Below, in pieces: positions 1-6,970 of a stretch of 64,000 nt of DNA (within the stretch, counting starts at the first letter, position 1; each line of letters begins with the position of its first letter). Source of the DNA: JACKBC01 sp041391125 (lineage in GTDB: Bacteria > Chloroflexota > Anaerolineae > Caldilineales > Caldilineaceae); contig JAWKON010000018.1 of NCBI GenBank assembly GCA_041391125.1, positions 1-64,000 on the forward strand, given 5' to 3'. The translations under genes and the position numbers were made by a program. A model generated the notes under the pieces. The model worked only from the letters and a program-made list of their open reading frames with translations. It ran no database searches and had not been told where the DNA came from.

Positions 1-611
1 GGGGAAGAGAGAGGGAGAACGTTGATGGGGGTGGGCGGTGGGTCGGAGGCAAGGATTTCGGGGACGAGGATCACGGCCAGGAAGAGCCAGCTTCCGCGGC
101 CGGGGTGGATGGTGCAGCAGTTTTTGCCTGTGAAGCCCAGCCCGGCGGCGTGCGCCCAATCGCGTTCCAGCACCGGGCCGGTGTCGACCAGGCATTTGCC
201 GGGGGTGGCGCGCCCGCTCCATTGGCGCAGGGCGGCGTCCAGTGCATAGAGCAAGGGGCGGATGATTTCGTGATAGTCGTCGCCCCAGGCATAGGAAGCA
301 ATTAGGCCGCGGCTGGGGTTGTTGCGAATGGCAGGGTCTAGATCAAATTGGTGATAATCCACCCCCAGCACAATCAGGGAGCGATAGGCGGGTTCGCCGG
401 GCTCGGCCAACAGGTGCGGCGTATGTCTTTTAGCTTGATGGCGCTCTAAGTAGTGCATTTCGCCGGCGCGGCCCAGTTCAAGCCACGCTTCAAAAAAATC
501 GGCGTGCGGCGCTTGCGCAGCGGGCGTGATGGGGAGAATGCGGCAAAGATCAAAGCCCAGTTCTTGGGCGGTCTGTTTGATGCGATCAGACAAATGGGAT
601 TGGGCTGTCAT
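1..611 (-). CDS. queG: Epoxyqueuosine reductase QueG (3' end cut by window edge)
   Basis: Reading the minus strand from ATG at 611 gives an open frame that runs off the left edge (about 203 residues). It matches the N-terminal half of QueG, the cobalamin- and Fe-S-dependent enzyme that reduces epoxyqueuosine to queuosine in tRNA wobble position 34. Visible family features are the LGFDLCRI start, the GEMHYLERH segment, SLIVLGVDYH, YAWGDDYH and the region around GLGFTGKNCCTIHP where the substrate/cobalamin domain continues. The ferredoxin-like Cys clusters should lie beyond the edge. It sits 38 nt downstream of tsaE on the same strand, so a tRNA-modification operon with tsaE is likely. No strong ribosome-binding site is visible. 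Confidence 0.85.
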   Translation of the reverse strand, partial: MTAQSHLSDRIKQTAQELGFDLCRILPITPAAQAPHADFFEAWLELGRAGEMHYLERHQAKRHTPHLLAEPGEPAYRSLIVLGVDYHQFDLDPAIRNNPSRGLIASYAWGDDYHEIIRPLLYALDAALRQWSGRATPGKCLVDTGPVLERDWAHAAGLGFTGKNCCTIHPGRGSWLFLAVILVPEILASDPPPTPINVLPLSS

Positions 612-649
612 CAAGTTAATTGTGGTTCGCTCGGCAAGGGCAATATGAT

Positions 650-1186
650 CTACGCCGTTTGGCCTGTCTGGGTGTCCAGCAAGCGCAAGATCTGCTGGCC
701 GCGTGGACCGTCCGCTTGCAAGCGCAGCGTGCGCCCCGCCACATTGCCGTCGGCGTAGCAGAGCGTGATGCAGAGGGTGTCGGCTGGCAGCAGATCGCGC
801 AAGCGCTCGGCCCATTCAATAATCAGCACGGTCTGATCCGTATCCAGCAGTTCATCCATGCCAAAGGTGGCGGCTTCCAATGGGGCGCCATCGTTGCTAT
901 CGCCCAGCCGATAGCTGTCCATGTGGATGAGCAAACCGTCGGCCAATGAATACTCGTTGACCAGCGTAAAAGTGGGGCTGGTGACCGGCCCGTGCACGCC
1001 CATGCCGGCGGCAATGCCCTGGGTAAGAGTGGTTTTGCCCGCGCCCAGCTCACCGCTGAGGGCGATGACAAAGGCGCCGGCATCGGCAAGGGTGCGCTGT
1101 TGAAGATGCTGCAACAGCAGTTGACCCAGTTGCCGTCCGATCTGCTGGGTTTGGCTGCTCGACGCACTTGTTCGCTCAATAATCAT
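650..1186 (-). CDS. tsaE: tRNA threonylcarbamoyladenosine biosynthesis ATPase TsaE
   Basis: A 178-residue protein of the TsaE (YjeE) family, the small ATPase that works with TsaB/TsaD to make t6A37 in ANN-decoding tRNAs. The Walker A motif GELGAGKTTLTQG is near residue 47, followed by TSPTFTLVNEY, the HMDSYRL segment and IIEWAERL, all in the family order. The length is slightly above the usual 150-160, from a C-terminal tail. Its ATG at 1186 overlaps the last codons of the upstream nucleotidyltransferase gene by 11 nt, so translational coupling is likely, and queG follows after 38 nt. TsaB and TsaD are not in the window. Confidence 0.93.
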   Translation of the reverse strand: MIIERTSASSSQTQQIGRQLGQLLLQHLQQRTLADAGAFVIALSGELGAGKTTLTQGIAAGMGVHGPVTSPTFTLVNEYSLADGLLIHMDSYRLGDSNDGAPLEAATFGMDELLDTDQTVLIIEWAERLRDLLPADTLCITLCYADGNVAGRTLRLQADGPRGQQILRLLDTQTGQTA

Positions 1187-3692
1187 CGTGGTCAGTCAAC
1201 ATCGTAGTGATTTTTTGTTGATAGATCGCCACAATTTCGGCGGCGCGCGCTGCATCCGCCGCTTCGGCGCAAATCTCAAATTGCGGCTTGTCGGGGTTCG
1301 GCGCCATATGCACCCACTCGGTATCGCTCAAAAAGAACTTGATGCCATCCAACTTTTCGGTCTGTGCATTTTCACACATCTCATTGAGCAGCCGCATCAC
1401 CTTCCCTTTGTGTTCCCAGAGGCAGGCTACCTGGCCGCGCGCCATATTGGCGGGGGGCAAATAGGCCACAACTTGACTGAGGGGCAATTTGCGCACAGCC
1501 AGTTGCTGAAGCAGATAGACCGCGCCCATCATACCATCTATGGCCATTTGAAAGTGGGGGAAAATGTAGTTGCCTGTGCCATCCACAGCCAGGAGCAGGG
1601 GCTCGCCGTCATGAACGCTCTGGAGCGCTTGAATGTCGTTGCGCGTGCGGATGACGCGACTCTTATGCCAGCCGGCAATCGTCTCCAGCGCGTTGGGCAT
1701 GGTCACCGGCGCCGCCACAAGGCAATTCTCGGCGCCGAAAAGCCCCAACTCAATCATCAACTCCGCCGCCACAACGTCGTCGATCATCTGGCCTTTCTCG
1801 TCCACCAAAAAGAGCTTTTCACCACCCACGTCCAGTTGAAAGCCCAAATCAGCGCCCACTGCCGTGACAATCTGCGCCACCTGCTGTAAATTGTCGCTAA
1901 AGCGCTCTTGGAGGACAGCCAGTTTGGATTCATCCACCCGCGCGTTGAGCGGCACCACGTCTACGCCTAAATGGGTCAGAATATCGGCCAATGCATCGGC
2001 GGCCAAACCGTGCGAATAGTCAATGACAATTTTGAAGTGCGCCTGGCGAATGCGTTCGGCATCGACAAAGTGCAAAAAGTCTTCTTGATAGGCCTTAATG
2101 GGATTGGTCTCATAATCAATGACGCCCATCTCATTAAGATACGCCCGGCGAAAATCCTCGCGCGAGAAGATGCGCTCAACATCCCGTTCCGCCGTGCGGC
2201 TCAGGTTGAGGCCATCCTGATCGATAAAGCGAATGTCGACCACGCGCTGGTCAAAAGGGCTCAGCCGCACGTGGATGCCCGCCATAATACTGGGGTTATG
2301 TTTGACAAAGTGGCGCAGCACGGGGATCGCCACTGAATCGGTGTCCCACACATTGATGCCGGCGCCCGGCAGACCGCTGGTAATGGCGCGCTTTAACATG
2401 CGCGAACTGCGGTGCGCATCGCGGTTGATGGCGGCATAGCTGCCCAGCGGCAAAGTGGCGCCCAACGCCGCGCCCAGTTTGGCGGCAAATTCCGGCGTCA
2501 AATCCACATTGACCACGCCCGATACGCCAAAGCGTCCAAAAAGCCCGCGCCGCCCCTGGCTGCCCCAGATAATGCTTTCTTTGACAATGGCGCCGGGCTC
2601 AATCTCTTTGCGCGGCCACAGCTTGACATTGGAGCTGATCACACAGCCTTCGCCCAGCCCACAGTTGTCGCCGATCACCACGCCTTCCATGCCCACCACG
2701 TGCGACTTTATGCTGCACTGGCGTGAAATGACGACGCCGCGCAAATCGCACGATTCACCAATATAGCAGTTGCGCCAAACAACGCTGCGCTCAATCTGCG
2801 TGTAGTTGTCGACCACTGTATAGTCGCGAATGACCGACGGGCCGTTGATAAAGACATCACCTTTGATCTTGACATGGTTGCCCAAATAGATGGGCCCAAA
2901 AAGCTGGGCGCTGGGTGCAATTTCCACATCCTCCCCCACCCAAACGCCGCCGCCAATATGCTCTCCAATCGGATTGGGCAGCTCGACCCGGCCATTCAAT
3001 ATGTCGGCGTTGGCGCGGCGATACTCTTCAATGGTCCCCACGTCGCACCAATAACCGTCGGCAATGCAGCCGTAAATCGGCATCTGCTGCTGGAGCATGA
3101 GCGGAAAGAGCTGCTTGGAGAAATCATAATTGGTTTTGTCGGGAATCAGATCGAGCACCTCTGGTTCCAACACGTAAATGCCCGTGTTGACGGTGTCCGA
3201 AATGACTTCAGCCCACCCCGGTTTTTCCAAAAATTGCACAACATGCCCATCTTCATCGGTAATGATGACGCCGTATTCGAGCGGGTCCGGTACGCGGGCC
3301 AACGTAATGGTGGCCATGGCGCCCTTCTTTTTGTGAAATTCTACAATTTTGCGCAGGTCGAAATCGGTCAGCGCGTCGCCGCTTACCACCAGAAAGGTGT
3401 CATTGATGTAGCGGGCGCCAAACTTGACGCTGCCGGCGGTGCCCAGCGGAGATTCCTCGACGGCGTAGGCCAAATTCATGCCCACGCTGCTGCCATCCTG
3501 GAAAAAATCCTGAATGACCGAAGCCAGATAGCGCAACGTGACCACGGCATCTGTAATTTCGTGGCTTTTGAGCAGGTCAAATGCGTGGCCAATGACCGGT
3601 TTGTTGACAATGGGGGCCATGGGTTTGGGGCGGCCCACCGTGAGCGGACGTAAGCGCGAACCTTCGCCACCGGCCATTACAACTGCGTGCAT
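1176..3692 (-). CDS. Mannose-1-phosphate guanylyltransferase fused to a phosphomannomutase-like domain
   Basis: An 838-residue fusion. Residues 1-230 are a nucleotidyltransferase domain with the GGEGSRLRPLT nucleotide-binding signature at 8-18 and PKPM just after. Residues about 250-380 are left-handed beta-helix hexapeptide repeats (NHVKIKGDVFI, VVWRNCYIGES, GVVIGDNCGLGEGC). Residues about 400-830 resemble phosphohexomutases, with INRDAHRSS in place of the phosphoserine loop. The metal loop reads LDVGGEKLFLVDEKG instead of a DGDGDR type, and related cyanobacterial fusions, as I remember them, share this. Mutase activity is therefore doubtful. The likely product is GDP-mannose, which the gmd and rmd genes in this window could convert to GDP-rhamnose. 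The ATG at 3692 is chosen because AGGAG lies 7 nt upstream; a longer frame to 3737 would read into a repeat. Confidence 0.85.
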   Translation of the reverse strand: MHAVVMAGGEGSRLRPLTVGRPKPMAPIVNKPVIGHAFDLLKSHEITDAVVTLRYLASVIQDFFQDGSSVGMNLAYAVEESPLGTAGSVKFGARYINDTFLVVSGDALTDFDLRKIVEFHKKKGAMATITLARVPDPLEYGVIITDEDGHVVQFLEKPGWAEVISDTVNTGIYVLEPEVLDLIPDKTNYDFSKQLFPLMLQQQMPIYGCIADGYWCDVGTIEEYRRANADILNGRVELPNPIGEHIGGGVWVGEDVEIAPSAQLFGPIYLGNHVKIKGDVFINGPSVIRDYTVVDNYTQIERSVVWRNCYIGESCDLRGVVISRQCSIKSHVVGMEGVVIGDNCGLGEGCVISSNVKLWPRKEIEPGAIVKESIIWGSQGRRGLFGRFGVSGVVNVDLTPEFAAKLGAALGATLPLGSYAAINRDAHRSSRMLKRAITSGLPGAGINVWDTDSVAIPVLRHFVKHNPSIMAGIHVRLSPFDQRVVDIRFIDQDGLNLSRTAERDVERIFSREDFRRAYLNEMGVIDYETNPIKAYQEDFLHFVDAERIRQAHFKIVIDYSHGLAADALADILTHLGVDVVPLNARVDESKLAVLQERFSDNLQQVAQIVTAVGADLGFQLDVGGEKLFLVDEKGQMIDDVVAAELMIELGLFGAENCLVAAPVTMPNALETIAGWHKSRVIRTRNDIQALQSVHDGEPLLLAVDGTGNYIFPHFQMAIDGMMGAVYLLQQLAVRKLPLSQVVAYLPPANMARGQVACLWEHKGKVMRLLNEMCENAQTEKLDGIKFFLSDTEWVHMAPNPDKPQFEICAEAADAARAAEIVAIYQQKITTMLTDHDDY

Positions 3693-3714
3693 AGCTGCTC
3701 CTGAGGGAGGGAAA

Positions 3715-3802
3715 GTGACAAGGTGACCGGGTGACAAGGTGACCGGGAGAAACCCTTTTGCTCATGCCATCACCTTGTCATCTTGTCACCTTGTCATATA
3801 TC
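3715..3802. repeat. Imperfect palindrome of GTGAC words
   Basis: The left half carries direct copies of GTGACAAGGTGACCGG and the right half carries the complementary words ATCACCTTGTCAT and TTGTCACCTTGTCAT. Together they can fold into a long hairpin. It lies just upstream of the GDP-mannose pyrophosphorylase gene. Related copies are at 32261-32371, 52099-52168 and, in a degenerate tandem form, 42357-42443. Confidence 0.75.
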
Positions 3803-3830
3803 AAAATCGAATGAGGATAAACAAAACGTC

Positions 3831-4592
3831 CTACACCGGCGGCCAGGGATAGTTCCGCTTATAGGTCAGCGGGGCAGGATAGATCTGCGACTGCAACAAA
3901 TTTTCCACGCGTTCGGCCAGGGCGTAGAGTTCGGAGCCATCCAAGAGGGCCATAAGCTGCTGGACAACTGTACTGTTCACGGTACCCAATATATTGCAGA
4001 ATTCGTCCAGATCATCCAGCAGCTCCGGCTCAATCGGCTGTTCGCTAAATTCCCAGATGACGGTGCGCAATTTGTATTCGGTGTGGAAACAGATGCCGTG
4101 GTCGATGGCCCAGACGCGCAAGTCTGCACCGGCTAGACAGTGACCGCTTTTGCGGTCGGCATTGTTCACTACATAGTCGAAGAGGGCTAGTTTGCGCAAT
4201 GTGTCGGCATAGCGGGCGTCGCACTGGAAGGTGAAATAGTGTTCGCTGGCATCGTGGTCAATGTAGAACTGCACGCTGCCCACGCCATGTTTGCCCCGGC
4301 GCAACACGGTGGGCGGCACCAGCCCCCAGCCCAGCGCGCTGCTCACAACGTAGGCCGCGGTCTCGCGCTGGCAGAGGGTGCCGCTGGCAAAGTCCCACAG
4401 CGGGTTTTCGCCTTTGCGCGGTTTATACACGGCCGGCAGCTCCAAGTCATCTGAACGCACTGTCACGAGAAAACTGTAATTGGAACTGTATGGCAGCAGC
4501 CCTTGCTCTTTCATGTCACCATTTTGGAGCGTTTCCAAAATGGTCAACTCGTCAATCTGGACTGGTTTTTCTGCATCTGATGATGTGGACAT
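3831..4592 (-). CDS. SCO1664-family kinase-like protein
   Basis: A 253-residue protein of the family named after SCO1664, known from Actinobacteria and Chloroflexi and distantly related to phosphatidylinositol 3/4-kinases. Kinase-like features are visible: VYKPRKGE (probable ATP-binding Lys), FDYVVNNADRKSGH (Asn-Asn-x-Asp-Arg, catalytic-loop-like) and WAIDHGICFH (Asp-His-Gly, metal-loop-like). The substrate is unknown. In Actinobacteria it forms a conserved trio with a DUF3090 protein and an MSMEG_4193-type phosphomutase; here the three lie in a row on one strand (mutase, DUF3090, kinase). Start ATG 4592 gives 67 nt of spacing after DUF3090. The frame stays open to 4688 but would overlap the neighbour, and no clear Shine-Dalgarno decides it. 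Confidence 0.82.
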   Translation of the reverse strand: MSTSSDAEKPVQIDELTILETLQNGDMKEQGLLPYSSNYSFLVTVRSDDLELPAVYKPRKGENPLWDFASGTLCQRETAAYVVSSALGWGLVPPTVLRRGKHGVGSVQFYIDHDASEHYFTFQCDARYADTLRKLALFDYVVNNADRKSGHCLAGADLRVWAIDHGICFHTEYKLRTVIWEFSEQPIEPELLDDLDEFCNILGTVNSTVVQQLMALLDGSELYALAERVENLLQSQIYPAPLTYKRNYPWPPV

Positions 4593-4659
4593 ATAAACTA
4601 CCGCAAAAAATATTGTAACTCCCCAGCCGTCCCCTGAGGAACTGAGAAGCCACAAAATA

Positions 4660-5214
4660 TTAGAAGACAACCGGAACGGCATGGCCATCGCGGCGCGGGC
4701 AGAAGTGGCCCGTGCGGTTGATAGGTCGATTGCACAGCGGACAGACGGGGCGCCCCTGCGACACTACTTCCAGCGCGTGTTCGCTCATGACGCGCATTTG
4801 GCTGCGCGTGGCCACCATGCGCGCCACCGGCACGCGCTCATCATCCGGGTCCAAAACCGAGCCGGTCTCTTCCGAAAAGACCAGCGCCTTGGCAATCAGC
4901 CAAATCATATCTTCCTGTTCATCATATCCCAAGATAAGCTGGCCAATGCGAAAGGTGGGTTCAATGGGGTGCTCCAAATGCAAGGTCTGATTATCACCAG
5001 AAGCGGGGTCCAAATGGGGGAATTTCTGCTCTAATTCTTCCAATAACTGGAGCAGATTGATGGCCAGATTGGTCACTTCTTCTTTTTCCAGCACCAAATT
5101 CACCACCGCACGGCGGGCGCTGCCTTGGATGAAAAAGGTACGGGCGCCCGGTTCGCCAACGGCATCGGCAATAATATGGTGGACGGGATTAAGGTCGTAC
5201 GTAAATTGTGTCAT
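4660..5214 (-). CDS. DUF3090 family protein
   Basis: A 184-residue protein of the DUF3090 family (function unknown). Recognisable parts are the FFIQGSARRAVVNLVLEKEE region at about 27-46, the RIGQLILGYDEQEDMI stretch, the RMVATRSQMRVMSEHA helix, and a C-terminal Cys cluster CPLCNRPINRTGHFCPR that looks like a small zinc site. It sits between the phosphomutase and the SCO1664-type kinase, the order known from Actinobacteria, so it probably serves the same unknown pathway. A perfect 21-bp hairpin occupies the gap to the upstream mutase gene. ATG at 5214 is the only sensible start; the Shine-Dalgarno is weak. Confidence 0.88.
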   Translation of the reverse strand: MTQFTYDLNPVHHIIADAVGEPGARTFFIQGSARRAVVNLVLEKEEVTNLAINLLQLLEELEQKFPHLDPASGDNQTLHLEHPIEPTFRIGQLILGYDEQEDMIWLIAKALVFSEETGSVLDPDDERVPVARMVATRSQMRVMSEHALEVVSQGRPVCPLCNRPINRTGHFCPRRDGHAVPVVF

Positions 5215-5240
5215 AGCAATTTGCTACTTTATCCTATGCG

Positions 5241-5295
5241 GGTAACCACTCAGCCGTCCCCTGAGCCAGTCGAAGGGGACGGCTGAGTGGTTACC
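5241..5295. repeat. Perfect 21-bp inverted repeat between two cistrons
   Basis: The left arm 5241-5261 and the right arm 5275-5295 are exact reverse complements, beginning GGTAACCACTCAGCC. They enclose a loop with the word CTGAGCCAGTCGAAG, a variant of a repeat word found elsewhere in the window. The hairpin starts at the stop codon of the phosphomutase gene on the minus strand. It has no T run, so it may be an mRNA-stability or processing stem rather than a terminator. Confidence 0.85.
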
Positions 5296-6011
5296 TATGC
5301 GGACTCTGTCTCTTTGGCTTCCGGCTTGGCAATTTCAAACTTGGGCAATTCCTGCTGCTGATTTACCACAAATACACTGGGGCGCCCATTGTGAAACATC
5401 ACCACGCTAATGGAGGCCGTGCTGATCAGCACGCGCTGAAACAGATCGATGGGAATACCCAAATAATGGGCCAGCGTCAGCCGGATAATGTCGGCGTGGC
5501 TAAAGACGGCCACCGTCTGGTTGGGGTGCTGGGCATGGAGCAGTTCAAGTCCGCTCACGGCGCGCTGCTGCATGTTGCGCATGCTCTCGCCGCCCGGAAA
5601 AGTGAAGCTGCTGGGATGATATTGCACGGCGTGCCAGGCGGGCAACTTGGCCAGCTCTTTCAAACTCTGTCCCTGCCATTCGCCATAATCGGCTTCCAAG
5701 ACGTGCTCAAAGGTCTGCACCGGCAGGCCCAACCTATCCGCCGTAGGTTGCGCGGTTTCGCGACAGCGCTCCAGCGGGCTAGAGTAGATGGCCGCGATGG
5801 GCTGCGTCGCCAACGTCTCGGCCAGCGCCTGCGCCTGGTTGCGCCCCTTTTCATTCAAATGTACGCCAGGCGTCCGGCCCGCCAAACGATCCGTACCCAC
5901 CCAATCATTTTCCCCATGGCGGATCAGCAACACATTGGTCACTACAGGCTTGGGGGCGGTATTCTCGACAGCGTCCTCTTTTTGCTCCGGGTTATTCTCT
6001 TTTGTATTCAA
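5295..6011 (-). CDS. MSMEG_4193-type histidine phosphatase/phosphomutase-like protein
   Basis: Histidine-phosphatase superfamily member with the catalytic LLIRHGEND motif, SSPLERCRETA, ADYGEWQG and the second-His segment FSHADIIRLTLAHYLG. It is the first gene of the trio with DUF3090 and the SCO1664-type kinase. That context suggests action on a phosphorylated metabolite, but the substrate is unknown. The start is uncertain. TTG at 6011 (238 residues) has a GGA about 9 nt upstream. GTG at 5942 (215 residues, beginning close to the LLIRHG strand as in relatives) is equally possible. The frame is open to 6167, but that part translates a palindromic repeat and should not be included. A 30-residue C-terminal tail follows the domain. 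Confidence 0.82.
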   Translation of the reverse strand: MNTKENNPEQKEDAVENTAPKPVVTNVLLIRHGENDWVGTDRLAGRTPGVHLNEKGRNQAQALAETLATQPIAAIYSSPLERCRETAQPTADRLGLPVQTFEHVLEADYGEWQGQSLKELAKLPAWHAVQYHPSSFTFPGGESMRNMQQRAVSGLELLHAQHPNQTVAVFSHADIIRLTLAHYLGIPIDLFQRVLISTASISVVMFHNGRPSVFVVNQQQELPKFEIAKPEAKETESA

Positions 6012-6045
6012 AATATCTAATCCGACGGCGTTGAAGTAGATGATG

Positions 6046-6222
6046 ATCAACAGATTGCACAGATTCAAAAGATTTTTGTAACTACTAACCCTTTCCCTGG
6101 CCCCCTCCCTCGAGGGGAGGGAAATAAGCTCCTCCCCCTCGAGGGGGAGGCCGGGAGGGGGTTTCATGCCTTGGTAGTTACGATTTTTTTAAATCTACGA
6201 AATCTGTACAATCTGTTGATCA
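6046..6222. repeat. Nested palindrome, ACAGATT/AAAGATTTTTG outer arms
   Basis: The outer left arm starts GATCAACAGATTGCACAG and continues to a GTAACTAC word. The outer right arm (6172-6222) is its reverse complement, ending AATCTGTTGATC. The interior holds two further palindromes centred on CTCGAG, in pyrimidine/purine blocks (CCCTCCCTCGAGGGGAGGG and CCTCCCCCTCGAGGGGGAGG). The same outer arms recur at 9172-9295, 53860-54015 and 54447-54611 around different interiors. Confidence 0.85.
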
Positions 6223-6306
6223 AATGATCCCAAGCATATCACAAAGCTTAATTCTTGCGAAGTGACACCAATTACCCTTCAAATTGCCTGATCCTATATT
6301 ACCACC

Positions 6307-6540
6307 TCATAAAGGCTTTATTGTCGCAATAATCAGTGTGCCTTGAAACTTGCGATAGTAAACCAGATGTTCGAGAACTTCCCACTCATACAGATTGGGT
6401 TCAACCTGGATACATCCTGCGGGTGGAATGGCATCAGGAATATGACGCAACCTCTCGATCTCTACTAGCAGATCAAACGTATATGGATAATTATCCAAAA
6501 AGTAAAACTTCACTTCATCATAATACGCAATCTCCCACAT
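6307..6540 (-). CDS. Small probable toxin of a type II toxin-antitoxin pair
   Basis: A 77-residue protein starting MWEIAYYDEVKFY and ending with a beta-strand-like LVYYRKFQGTLIIATIKPL. Position and size fit the toxin partner of the Phd/YefM-like antitoxin encoded just upstream, with which it overlaps by 23 nt. The fold resembles short RelE/ParE-type toxins, but I see no decisive catalytic residues, so the assignment rests mainly on context. ATG at 6540 is preferred to the TTG at 6558 because MWEI is a typical toxin start. A promoter should lie before the antitoxin. Confidence 0.55.
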   Translation of the reverse strand: MWEIAYYDEVKFYFLDNYPYTFDLLVEIERLRHIPDAIPPAGCIQVEPNLYEWEVLEHLVYYRKFQGTLIIATIKPL

Positions 6541-6817
6541 GTTCAGACAGTTTCTCAAGCATCAGGCTCATCAATTCATCATGTGAGATAGTCTTTAATT
6601 CACCACGTTCAATACCTTCTAATATGAGCTTTGCCTCTTGAATCGCCTCAAGACGATTGAGTCGATTAATCATCTTTTCATAGTCGTGGATAGAGAGCAA
6701 TACTGCGGCAGGTTTGCTGCGTTGCGCCAAAAAGATAGGGCCTTTTGACAATTTGGCAAAAAGAGCTTTGTAGTTTCGAGAAAGCGTAGTCACTGGCTCA
6801 ATTTGGGGTAAATTCAT
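6518..6817 (-). CDS. Phd/YefM-type antitoxin
   Basis: A 99-residue protein with the Phd/YefM pattern: an N-terminal DNA-binding half (PVTTLSRNYKALFAKLSKGP, FLAQRSKPAAVLLSIHDYEKM) and a helical acidic C-terminal half for toxin binding. It would bind its own promoter and neutralise the overlapping downstream small protein. ATG at 6817 has GGAG 9 nt upstream. The stop overlaps the toxin start, the usual order of such modules. It is flanked by palindromic repeats on both sides, which fits an acquired module, though base composition does not stand out strongly. Confidence 0.8.
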   Translation of the reverse strand: MNLPQIEPVTTLSRNYKALFAKLSKGPIFLAQRSKPAAVLLSIHDYEKMINRLNRLEAIQEAKLILEGIERGELKTISHDELMSLMLEKLSEHVGDCVL

Positions 6818-6875
6818 AATCTATTACTCCGAGTACTTATAGTCGTTCCCAACCGATTCATCCATTATACACTGG

Positions 6876-6965
6876 CTTCTGCGTGTTGCGTATTGCGTGA
6901 ACCATTTGACAATCACCATTCGAAACAAGTCGCTCAACCGGTTCACGCAATACGCAACACGTAAC
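6876..6965. repeat. Palindrome of GTGTTGCGTATTGCGTG words
   Basis: The left arm GCGTGTTGCGTATTGCGTG plus AACC and the right arm GGTT plus CACGCAATACGCAACACG are reverse complements, with about 35 nt between. It lies in the gap between glcB and the antitoxin. A related, longer element is at 12079-12292. Confidence 0.8.
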
Positions 6966-6970
6966 CGGCT

